DNA of 64,000 nt, from the NCBI GenBank assembly GCA_963669155.1, contig OZ022583.1:17354805-17418804 (forward strand), read 5' to 3'. Positions within the stretch are counted from its first letter, which is position 1; every line of letters begins with the position of its first letter. Below the pieces are notes generated by a model, which saw only the letters and a list, made by a program, of their open reading frames with translations, had not been told where the DNA came from and searched no databases. Position numbers and translations under genes: made by a program. The DNA is from Arbacia lixula (Eukaryota > Echinodermata > Echinoidea > Arbacioida > Arbaciidae). Of the stretch, positions 12,601 through 22,044 are shown one piece after another.

Positions 12601-14238
12601 GATAACAAAATAAATCCCAATTTGTTTAGGGTTTGCCCCAAAATATTTAGGATGCCCTGCTTAAAATTTTATACGAAATATAATGTGGAAACCCTATACA
12701 AATTGAATAAACATTGATTTTGACAATGGACAAATAATTAACAGTAAACATGCAAATAGTAGGTAATGTTAGACTTTTGTAATTCAAGAACATTTCACGC
12801 ACCGATATGTGCACCGTCTGAACTCACTGGGGAGTATTCCTTGTTTTGCGCAAATTCCTTGGGTACATGCACGTTGTACTCGCTTAAAGTGGTCATGAGC
12901 ATTCTGACACTCTGAACACGAACAAAATGAAACGAAGTAGTCTGAGGCGTTCTCGCAAGCGTATCTCAAGACTGGTTCCCCAGACCATCTAGCGTAGATG
13001 CTTCAATAGGGCCATTCTCATTACAAAAAAATCGCGAAGATTCGGTGCGAAGTTAGAAAAAAATCGCGCTCTGAGTTGCGAAGTTTCATGCGAAGTTTCT
13101 GACGGCTGTTGGTACGGTTGCTAGGCAACTTTCACCCTTACTTCGCGATTTTTCCAACTTAGCGATTTTTTAAAACCCAATGAGAATGGCCCTAATGCTT
13201 CAGCTCCCGAGTGCAATGATTTTATATCTATTTAAATTCTGTTTACACGGATGTACCCAATTTGTCAAGCCACTTAATCGTTTACGAGTGAACCCTCTCT
13301 TCATTGTTTATACTTACATATGACTTCTCTACTGTACTAATGTTTTGCTGATGTTTATTAATCATTATTATTGCTAATCGGTCTCCATTCATTCATATTA
13401 TATCTTCCTATATTAATTCACATGTTGATGTTATACATGTTTCAATGATATATACTGTATATATATATATATATATAAATATATATATTTATATTTAATT
13501 GAACAAATTAAATGAATGAAATTAATTGAAATGAATTGTATTGAATAGATGTAAATGCACCATTGGTGTAACGATTGGTGGGTCCGTGTCTCCTTATGTG
13601 CACAGATTCAGCAGTGGGTGGAGGATATTGCCAGCGAGCATAGCAACATCGTATCCACATTTGTGCTAGGACAATCCTACGAAGGAAGACAGATTAATGG
13701 CATCAAGGTGAGTTCAGTCCTGAGTTTGGCTACAAACAGCTTAAACTTAAGCGCAGATATTACAAGAACTTGATTAGGGAAGGGATACAGAGGCGGGAGG
13801 AGGAGTGAGGGGAGCAGGTCGAGAGTGCCGATGGGGTAGAGGGCAAGAGGTTGATTTATTCGTTTTATTTCAGATTCAGTAAAAAAATATCAACCGTTTT
13901 ACAAAGTACATATAAATATAAAGATACATTAAAATATATAAACAATGTAAAGCAAATCACACAAATTGTTGGAAAGTGAAATAGGTGTATCAGTAAAAGC
14001 CTATGTGGCTTGACAAGTTGATGCACACATTACAATGAATGAAAAATAACAAAAATAAACATTATCATAGCTGAAGGTATACTGCGACAATAGATGGTGT
14101 TTGTATTTATTTTTGAAGGAGTTTCCAAATTGAATGTTGGGTAACACGGGGGGGGGGGGGGTAATGCATTCCATGTAATAGGACCAAGAGGATGCGAGAT
14201 ACGTAATAAGTGTGTAATAAAAGACAAATAAGACAGAC

Positions 14239-14297
<59 letters not shown>

Positions 14298-17200
14298 AAG
14301 AGAGAGAGAAAGAAAGGGGGCAGGTCCGGGCTCAGAAAATAGGGGTGGGTTGAGGGATGCAAATTACTATCCAGTTACATTTGAAGGTTTCTTTTTCAGA
14401 TCCACGGAACGGGAGGTCCGTCAACGACTCGGCCCGCAGTCTGGTTTGAGGGCGGTATTCATGCCAGAGAGTGGGTCTCGCCTTCTACCGTCATCGGCTT
14501 CACCAAGCTGGTCAGTTTGTGTTAAGTCCTTAAAATAATCAGATATGTTACCATGATTACAAGGAAGTTTAATCAGAAGGTCAGTAAGAAGGGCAATTAA
14601 TAAACTCTCGACAGCAGACTGGGAATTCGCTTTCAGAAAATAGAATCGCTGTCTCATTTATATTTCATACAGTTCTATTGCAAATTATTCAAAATTCGAG
14701 AAAATGTTTGGTTACATCATTTTTTCTCGCCTCTATTTTAGTGTGCTCTTGCAGCATGAGCATCGTGAGAAACAACGGAATGATGAGCTCGTGTAAACGA
14801 TAGTCATTGTTACAATGATAATTATATCATACTTAAAGCAGTAGCAAATATCATCACAACAACCTGCTGTTGGGATAAATCACATTTATATGTCTATATT
14901 TTTTATTATCATTTTTTCGCTCCACAGTATTTCTTTACATTTATAATGATGTGTATGATTATCTCAATGACAATGGAATGTATGATTAAGTCATTAGCGA
15001 AAGAAGGAGACAGAAGGAGAAATAAACTTAATCAACAGATCAGATAAGTAACGTTGAGTGAACTCAGACAACCTTTTCAAGTCTTAAAAAAATAATGTTG
15101 ACTTCCTTGCAGCGTGCATGTTTGACCGCCTCCCCACTCCGTACAAGTCGTTTTAAAATTCATGGTTTTCTTCTCAATATAATGTTTTTTTAGCTTCTCG
15201 ATGAGTATGCCCAAGGAGATGATCTAGCGACGAGGATGTTTGACAACGTAGACTGGTACATTGTCCCATCTCTCAACGCCGACGGATACGTGTACACATG
15301 GACAACTGTAAGAGACGCGATAAGTCTCTGCTACCCTCAAATCAATATAAAAATCTCTGTCGAAGTGGCGTCGTCACATACATTGATAAGCTGGTTTCTG
15401 GTTCGATTTTTTTTTTCAATTCGCTTGAATTGTTCACTGGTCCGACATTTTCTAACAGGCTAGTGTCGGACAATCTCAATAGGCTTGCTCTGCCCGCTTG
15501 TAGCGACATAATAAATAATTGTCTTCACTATGTTGACAGCATATTACGATAATGTGACGCCACACTTCAAAAGTTTATATAATTTACTTTATTAATTCAA
15601 CCATTAAATACAACCATTAAAAATGTACAGAAAACTTGATGAATGCTGCACGAAAGGTTTCTCAAATTCGCTAAAAAAAAACATTTTGTTTGAAAAAAAA
15701 AACATTTTGTTTGAAAAAAAACGTCGAACGTGATTTTTAACTTAAGAAAGCGTCAAGTAATATCTGCCAACTCTGAATTATTTTGAAAATGGCTAAGGTC
15801 TCCTATTTCTCCTCCTCCTCCTCCTCCTCCTTCTCCCCCTCCTCCTCCTCCTCCTTCTCCTCCTCCTCCTCCTCCTCCTCCTCCTTCTCCTCCTCCTCCT
15901 TTTCCTCCTTCTCCTCCTCCTCCTCCTCCTCCTCCTCCTCCTCCTTCTCCTCCTCCTCCTCCTCCTCTTCCTCCTTCTTCTCCTCCTCCGCATTCTCCTC
16001 CTCCTCCTCCTCCTCCTCCTTCTCCTCCTCCTCCTCCTCCTCCTCCTCCTCCTCCTCCTCCTCCTCCTCCTCCTCCTTCTCTATATCCCTACCCCTTCCT
16101 CTTTCTTCATGCAGGAGCGGCTGTGGCGTAAGACGCGCTCACCCAATCCTAGATCTTCTTGCGTCGGCACCGACCCGAACCGCAACTGGCCGTATGAATG
16201 GGGAGGTATGGACATCAATAAGTAGCGTGTACTATATAGTCTGATAGCGCAGATTAAATGTTGACAGTGTCCCATATTCTGGAAAACTCGAAAGATAAAC
16301 ACTTCAACCTAACTTCCCAGTCGCATCTGTGGCTTCAGGTAGACCAGTTACACTCCACCATTTTAGATGAAAAGGGATTTATCTATGGTAAATCCCTTCC
16401 TTAGTAAAGCTTTTCATAATCACTTTCATTTTTTATATCGAAATATTCTCATCAATCTATATTGTAACATTTCACTTATGCTACGGTAATTCCACCCTGA
16501 TACTTATTTTCTAGTACGTTTCTCAAGGTATATACATTAATAAGTTACTCACACATCGAAACACACGTATACATACCCAAACGAATACAAATTAAAGAAT
16601 CCGCTCCTTTCTCTTCCCCTATATCTCTCTTCTTAAAGGGAAATTCCACCCTGAGGTTAAGTTCATTTTTATGAAAGTTAACACATGAAAAAAACATATC
16701 ATTTTAGTGAAACTTTGACGAAAATTCGTCAAAGGATAAAAAAAAGAATGAATGAATTTTTAAAGTGGTTGATTTTGTTACGTCATGTGTGAGATGCTCT
16801 TTGTTATGTTTTTGTTTTTATTCAAAACAATTTTACTTCAGGGTAGTCTTTCCCTTTAACACCCAATCAATATCTCGCCTCTTTCCAATATCCCCTCCCC
16901 ATCAAGGCGTGGGTACAAGCCCTTATGCGTGTTCGGAGACCTACAAAGGCTCCGAGGCACTCTCCGAGATCGAAGTCGCCAACGTCGTCAACTTCGTACG
17001 AGAGAAGAAGCTCGCTGGCCAAGACTTCAAGGTGTTCATCGATTGGCACAGCTACTCCCAGGTCATCATCGCCCCATGGTCGTACCTCGACGAGAAACCC
17101 CGCACCCCCGATTATGATGACCAGGTACTGCGTATGAGGCCGAGGTCGATATCAATGTCGACATCGGTATGCTAAAGTCAAACGTGAAAAGATGGATATC

Positions 17201-18243
17201 GCCCAAATGAGACTGAAAGCGTGAATATTTCATGTGAATATACATTGAGTGTATAATCATGTGCACTCCTACAGAGGGTGAACAATTGACACCAGTTGAC
17301 AGGTTGATGTTATAGTACATAGATACCAAGAAAGTGTTAGATGCAACACTCTTTGTGGAATTAGATATGGTATCATCTGATGTTGCACTTGATATTCGTG
17401 CTAAAATCAACACTAATTGATGTAACACCCTTCATTGGCACCTTGTGCATATTCTTCATGAACGTCTATTAGCATTCCATCCCACACTGGTGTTATATTA
17501 AATACTCTAGTATCACATTCAATGTGTCTCATTTTGCAGACATTTTAAACATTACATGAGGCACAAAAAACAACAAACAACGAACAGTTTGTGAAATTTG
17601 AAACATTTTTGTGACAAAGCGTTCCAAAAAATATTAGAAACTATTAAATAGTCTACCTCTGATGCTCTGCTTAATACTTAAAGAGTGAGTGTTGTCATAA
17701 CGTAGCATTTGACTCGAACATTGTATGATAACCAAACTTTTTCCTAGTCTTCTTCTGAGGCTTTGCTATGATTGAAACATCAAGAGTGAGCTTTCTCATA
17801 ATGTAGTACATGTATTTGGTTTGACTTGCAGATGGCGATGGCTACTGAAATGACTGCCGCTATCTTGGCCACTCATGGGCAGTCATACGGCCAAGGAGCT
17901 GGAGCAGAAATCCTGTGTAAGTACTGAAACCATGGTGACGATGATGTTGATATTGGTTGTGATGATGCAGTGTTGATGGTGTTGATGATAGAAGAGGAGG
18001 ATGTGAAGATGATGGAAATGAAGATATTCTTTTGACGATGATGATGATGGTGATGACGAGGAAAAGGAGGAGAAGGAACAGGAGGAGGAGGAGGAGGAGG
18101 AGAAGGGGGGAGAAGAATAATGAAAACGGAGACGACGAGGACAATAATGATGGTGAAAATGAAGAGGAGGAGGCGGTTTTGGTGTTGGTGGATACAATCA
18201 TGACCACGATGATGATGATAATGATGATAATATGAGTAATGAC

Positions 18244-18279
<36 letters not shown>

Positions 18280-18627
18280 ATGAGTAGTGACGACGATGAT
18301 GATGATGATTCGAATAATGACGATGATGACGACGGTGATAATGAAACTCCGTTTTGTGTATGTTGTTTAACGCGACGAGTTAGTAACAAATCTTCCTTGT
18401 CGTTTACAGACCCCGCCTCTGGTTCTAGCAAAGACTATGGCTACGCGGCTTTCAGCCCAGCAGGGCCTCTATACGGCGGGCTAGATGCCAAGTATTCGTA
18501 CACGGTTGAGCTGCGGGACATGGGCTCGTACGGGTTCCTTCTCCCGGAGAACCAGATCCAAGACACATACGAGGAGATTCACGCTGCTGTGCGCGCAATT
18601 GGCGCGCGCATCCTAAACGAGATATAG
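9587..18627 (+). CDS. M14A procarboxypeptidase (CPO/CPA-like), gene 1, 10 exons, 444 aa
   Basis: This is a secreted zinc metallocarboxypeptidase zymogen that removes single C-terminal residues from peptides. The exon chain is 9587-9654, 10797-10878, 12136-12381, 13606-13707, 14400-14510, 15194-15307, 16115-16205, 16907-17124, 17832-17916 and 18410-18627, all GT-AG and in frame. Residues 1-19 are a signal peptide and about 20-118 an M14 propeptide ending in a basic site (R116-P-R118). The peptidase domain starts near V119. Zinc ligands are H187 and E190 (HAREW) and H319 (DWHSY). R246, N263, R264, Y321 and Y373 match CPA R127, N144, R145, Y198 and Y248, and the catalytic Glu is E406 in VELRD. 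C257 and C280 fit the conserved disulfide. K380 sits at the S1' position 255, which predicts acidic C-terminal specificity. A loop of 11 extra residues precedes E406. Length is typical or slightly long. A digestive role is inferred from the family. Confidence 0.95.
10797..10878 (+). CDS. gene 1 exon 2 (start of propeptide)
   Basis: Encodes the propeptide start [13 protein letters not shown]. The acceptor is TTTGCAG; the donor GAG|GTCAGC ends in phase 0. The exon end and its donor are duplicated 100 bp downstream in a decayed copy. Confidence 0.9.
10862..11066 (+). repeat. 100-bp tandem duplication across the exon 2 donor
   Basis: Two imperfect copies with period 100. ATGGAGGACGAG|GTCAGC at 10867 is repeated as ATGGAGGAAGAGTTCAGT at 10967, followed in both by TGTTAGTCTTCATACGCAGAC. 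In the second copy the donor GT is TT, so only the first can splice normally. Confidence 0.9.
12136..12381 (+). CDS. gene 1 exon 3 (propeptide and activation site)
   Basis: Encodes residues 51-132: propeptide core ([20 protein letters not shown]), the basic activation segment (KQRR...RPR) and the mature start [11 protein letters not shown]. Phase 0 at both ends. Confidence 0.95.
13006..13194. mobile_element. hAT-like MITE in gene 1 intron 3, 8-bp target duplication
   Basis: TIRs contain AGGGCCATTCTCATT and its complement. The element is flanked by the exact 8-bp duplication ATGCTTCA (12998-13005 and 13195-13202). The interior repeats TCGCGAAG-type motifs and contains the palindrome GTTGCTAGGCAAC. 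8-bp duplications are typical of hAT superfamily insertions. Confidence 0.8.
13255..13320 (+). mobile_element. short LINE fragment in gene 1 intron 3
   Basis: TACCCAATTTGTCAAGCCAC and the following about 45 bp align with the minus-strand LINE fragment near 56290-56350. A reverse-oriented scrap of the same sequence lies near 13985-14015. Confidence 0.5.
13448..13495. repeat. (TA)n microsatellite
   Basis: About 45 bp of nearly pure TA in intron 3. Confidence 0.9.
13606..13707 (+). CDS. gene 1 exon 4
   Basis: Encodes residues 133-166 of the mature domain ([12 protein letters not shown]...[10 protein letters not shown]). Acceptor GCACAG, donor AAG|GTGAGT, phase 0. Confidence 0.95.
14145..14318. 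repeat. poly(G) and (GA)n microsatellite
   Basis: A G run at about 14149-14161 and a GA tract at about 14240-14318 lie in intron 4, just upstream of exon 5. Confidence 0.95.
14400..14510 (+). CDS. gene 1 exon 5 (first zinc ligands)
   Basis: Encodes residues 167-203, including [14 protein letters not shown] with zinc ligands H187 and E190 and R189 (CPA R71). Phase 0. Confidence 0.97.
15194..15307 (+). CDS. gene 1 exon 6
   Basis: Encodes residues 204-241 with the family motif [19 protein letters not shown]. The acceptor follows a T-rich tract (TTTTTTTAG); donor ACT|GTAAGA. Confidence 0.96.
15359..15568 (+). mobile_element. GTACCGAAGTG-family MITE, degenerate copy
   Basis: Decayed member of a six-copy family (others near 27483, 28449, 33311, 51778, 62125). 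The internal phrase GGCTAGTGTCGGACA and the end TGACGCCACACTTC are retained. It lies in intron 6. Confidence 0.65.
15806..16110. repeat. (TCC)n polypyrimidine tract abutting exon 7
   Basis: About 270 bp of nearly uninterrupted TCC/TTC triplets, continuing as pyrimidine-rich sequence to the acceptor at 16114. The apparent Ser-rich open frame across it is an artefact. Confidence 0.95.
16115..16205 (+). CDS. gene 1 exon 7 (substrate-binding Arg/Asn)
   Basis: Encodes residues 242-271 plus one base: RLWRKTRS (R246 = CPA R127) and C257...DPNRNW (N263, R264 = N144, R145). Donor GAG|GTATGG, phase 1. Confidence 0.96.
16637..16855. mobile_element. TTAA-flanked MITE in gene 1 intron 7
   Basis: Terminal inverted repeats (AAAGGGAAATTCCACCCTGA and a close complement ending TCTTTCCCTT) are bordered by TTAA on both sides. 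TTAA duplication is characteristic of piggyBac and Kolobok superfamilies. Longer relatives lie at 21875-22378 and 33560-34064. Confidence 0.75.
16907..17124 (+). CDS. gene 1 exon 8 (third zinc ligand)
   Basis: Encodes the end of G272 through Q344. It contains C280 (disulfide partner), [10 protein letters not shown] with zinc ligand H319 and Y321 (Y198), and APWSY. Donor CAG|GTACTG, phase 0. Confidence 0.96.
17832..17916 (+). CDS. gene 1 exon 9
   Basis: Encodes residues 345-372 plus the first base of the Tyr248-equivalent codon (T|AC = Y373). Donor TGT|GTAAGT, phase 1. Confidence 0.93.
18020..18345. repeat. imperfect GAT/GAG/GAC triplet repeats
   Basis: Purine-rich trinucleotide repeats fill most of intron 9. 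They give a false Asp-rich open frame that runs into exon 10. Confidence 0.9.
18410..18627 (+). CDS. gene 1 exon 10 (specificity loop, catalytic Glu, stop)
   Basis: Encodes Y373 to I444 and TAG (18625-18627). It contains GSSKDYG (K380 = position 255), the 11-residue loop insertion, and [10 protein letters not shown] with catalytic E406. The [10 protein letters not shown]-terminal helix region follows. Confidence 0.96.
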
Positions 18628-18976
18628 GCGCGTATAAACGGAAGCACTTCATTTTCGGTCTCTCATCTGCTGAGGGACAACGGACTAAAAAAAAAAAAGG
18701 TGGGGGGGGGGGGAGGTGATTTAAAATATTTTTCCTCTAAACCCAACACACGGAGTTATGTAACACTGAATGTCACTCTCCCATTTCAAAGGAATTGATA
18801 TGATTGTGTGGCGAGCTGAATATTCAAACATTCAAATATTCAAATATTTAAATTGATTCTTCAATCCAGTTAAGATGTATGTGCATCGATCGATCGGTCA
18901 ATAATCAATTAAATGGCAAGAGCATGTGAAGGGAAGGTCTTGGGTTCATTCATCTGTGTGGGTGAACAATTTCTTT

Positions 18977-18982
18977 AATAAA
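18977..18982 (+). terminator. polyadenylation signal of gene 1
   Basis: AATAAA lies 350 bp after the stop codon, the first canonical hexamer downstream. It implies a 3' UTR of about 370 bp. Confidence 0.55.
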
Positions 18983-19019
18983 AGCAACCTGTATTTCCAA
19001 GGTATCTTCCTTTTACGGC

Positions 19020-19288
19020 TCCTCATGTTTTACTCTCGTCTCTCTACCTCATTCTCTCTTTCTCTCTCTTCCCGCATGTGTGAAATCCTTACACATATAA
19101 GCGGTTATAAGCAATTAACACGTTAACACATTCAAATAGTCATCAATGATAATGTTTCACATGCTGCAGACGATAATATTGAAGCCTATTCTAATATTGC
19201 CACTCATACAACCAGTTTCTTAACTGAAATAATGTGCGTTAAATGAACCTTTGTTCTGGAATCTTATGTGTGTCTCCATAGTGTTCTT

Positions 19289-19328
<40 letters not shown>

Positions 19329-19333
19329 TGTGT

Positions 19334-19386
<53 letters not shown>

Positions 19387-19477
19387 GGAAGGTATGCAGG
19401 AGAAGGGCGAAGTGCCATACTTAATCATTAACAAATTAAGAGGGAGATCGACATAAAGAGAAAAAAGGTGCAGTAAG

Positions 19478-19542
<65 letters not shown>

Positions 19543-20190
19543 AAGAAAATATTGTAAAAGACAGAGAGAGAGAAAAAAAGAGAAAACGATATAGCAAGAG
19601 AAAGAGAAAGAGAGAGAGAGAGGGAAACACATATGAAGTAAGGTTCAAGATTCATTTAATGTCTATATGAAAATACAGACATTTAGCCTCCACTGGCAAG
19701 AAGATACAAAAGAATGACATGAATTGACACAAAATAACACAAAATATACGACAGTGCATTGACCAACAAAAATGTCCATAATTACAGAAAATAATGAGGA
19801 GAACCCCACGAACCTCCCTATAACAAACAGAGTATTGCACAATACCGGCAATAATAATGCTGCGAAGGTTATTAAATCTCATGAAATGCCTGCGTCTCTA
19901 TATAGTTCACAGGAGCACAATTTGACTGCAGGATAAAAACAGCAAGAGACAGGGAGACAGAGAAAAAGAGAGGAACGATATATTAAGAGAGAGACAGAGA
20001 GGCAGACAGAGACAGACAGGGAGAGACAGATAGAGAGAGAGAGACAGACAGACAGACAGAGAGAGACAGAGAGGCAGACAGAGACAGAGAGAGAGAGACA
20101 GATAGAGAGATAGAGAGACAGAGACAGAGACAGCGATAGAGAGAAAGAGAGGTGGAGAGAGGGAGAGGGAGGGAGGGAAGGGGATAGTCA
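19020..20190. repeat. microsatellite-rich spacer: (GT)n, (GA)n and variants
   Basis: (GT)n occupies about 19290-19383. (GA)n-rich tracts occupy about 19480-19625 and 19945-20180, the latter with GACA and GATA variants. Between them (about 19640-19915) lies non-repetitive sequence resembling a reverse-oriented LINE 3' tail. All long open frames here are low-complexity artefacts. Confidence 0.9.
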
Positions 20191-21711
20191 TGATTAGGGG
20201 AGATAGATTGATAGAGAGATTAGATTGAACAGTAGTGCTGTGACATGAAGAAACAGAGGGAGAGATTGGCAGTCACAAAGAGAAAAAGGTAAATGAATAA
20301 CTCACACTTAGAAGAAGAGAGATCGGACGGGTAAAGCGTGGGGGGAAGGGGTGGGGTCTACTTAATCGAACATCTTTGTTCCCTCTATAATCGTGTGAAG
20401 TTAATAGTTGTGTGTAACTTGTGCGCTATTCTCAAACAGATGTCGTCAAACCGATATGAGATTATGCCAAGCGCCAGGTGAATCTATTCCCACAAACTCT
20501 GTATGGACACACCATACTTAATAACGCATTTTCTAACATTTGACCAACACTTGGCTAACAGTTCCAGTTTCAAACAAATAATTGCGATCACAACATGTAT
20601 ATGATGTAAGCATGAAGGTTCACTATTTACACCAGGATGACATCATATTTAAATTTTACAGAGTGAAGTTGTGGGTTTGAAAAAGATAGCTACATCCAGA
20701 TCGCCTCGGAAGTGATAGTTCGTCCCATCACCTTCACCAACGTTAATTATTTGCTTAATATATCAGGAGGAAATCATGGTATTATTGTGCATACTCCTCA
20801 ACAGGGGATGGTTTGAAAGAAGGTTATCCCGATCCCTGTCCATATTTGCATCCGGAAATATGGAATGAATGGATTTGCAGTATTTTATAACTCCTTTATG
20901 GCCAAATGACTTGAACTCGTGTTGCTTTTTAATTTCGAACCGTGATTATGTATTCCTGTTCTCTGATATGAAAGACAACTTATGCATTTCATACATTGTT
21001 GCTTAAACTGGTTGATATTTGCGTGTACACGCAAAGTAATGATATCAAGCATGTCTAGATTAGCAATGACATTAGGGTAGAATAGCAAATGAAGGAGGAA
21101 ATTCTCAAAGGACCCGTTTTCCTGACATATCCGTTTGCCTTGACCGCTTGTCCCATTTTCAGTTCATTCCATGCAGGATCACTTGAATGAGTTATCTCAA
21201 AATAATATTATGACCGTTGAAACCAAACAAGAACGAGACCCATTGTGACGTCAGAATGATTCTGCAATGATCACGTGTCCCTCATCTAACAACTTACCTC
21301 TCCTCTCTCATAGGTAATTTGCTCGAATGTGAAATCGTCTTGATACTGTGTGGAATCTTTTTGCTCCATCCCGCGAGGTTACAATCTATCTTACAAATAC
21401 TAATTCATTAAGAATTGCCGATTACGATCAAATGCAAACATCGGATTTGTCCCGTGTGGAATAATTCCCACACTTTTATTGGATATTCGCTATAGTGTTT
21501 TATCGTAATGTACGTCGTACCCTGTTTATGTGGATTATAGGAAAAGCGTTCGGTCAACAAGAATGGCTTCGGGCGATCGCTGAACGATACCATTTTGGTT
21601 CGACAGTTTCGTAGCACCGAGGAACTTTACATTCGAACTTCAGATTGCCTGGAGCTGCCTCAGGAAATAAAGTTGTTCGCGTAGTTCCCGGCCCAGTTCG
21701 TCCAGATTGAG
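20191..21711. other. spacer and promoter region of carboxypeptidase gene 2
   Basis: No coding block recognised. The 150 bp before the ATG at 21712 has no clear TATA box and no sequence obviously shared with the upstream region of gene 1. Confidence 0.5.
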
Positions 21712-21806
21712 ATGGCTGGGAGTAAAGTAATTGTAGCCCTTCTTTTGCCGATTCTGTCAACACTCGCTGTACTGGATGCAAGCGCAAATTCAGGGAAATA
21801 CGATGG
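21712..21806 (+). CDS. gene 2 exon 1 (signal peptide)
   Basis: Encodes M1 to split G32. The hydrophobic core VIVALLLPILSTLAVL ends near DASA-N. Donor GG|GTAAGC, phase 2 as in gene 1. Confidence 0.92.
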
Positions 21807-22011
21807 GTAAGCGCTCGGCGAAAACGACCGTTTGAAAAACAGCGTAGTGTTATGCATACATCTCTCCTCTAGTTTTGTTCACCCTGAAGATAACATGGTT
21901 TAAGAAAAAGCAGAAACACAAGATAAGCATTATAGTGAGGGTTTGATAAAGATCTGTCAAAGGATAATAAAGTTATGATCTTTTGAAATCTCTAATTTGT
22001 GACGTCACGTG

Positions 22012-22044
<33 letters not shown>

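Noticed and set aside
15783..16244. 153-aa Ser-rich open frame
   Set aside because: It is a translation of the (TCC)n microsatellite running into exon 7 in another frame; no independent gene.
18232..18627. 131-aa open frame with an Asp-rich start
   Set aside because: The Asp-rich part is intronic GAT repeat; only 18410-18627 is real coding sequence (exon 10).
19264..20191. Several long open frames in both directions
   Set aside because: They are translations of GT and GA dinucleotide repeats.
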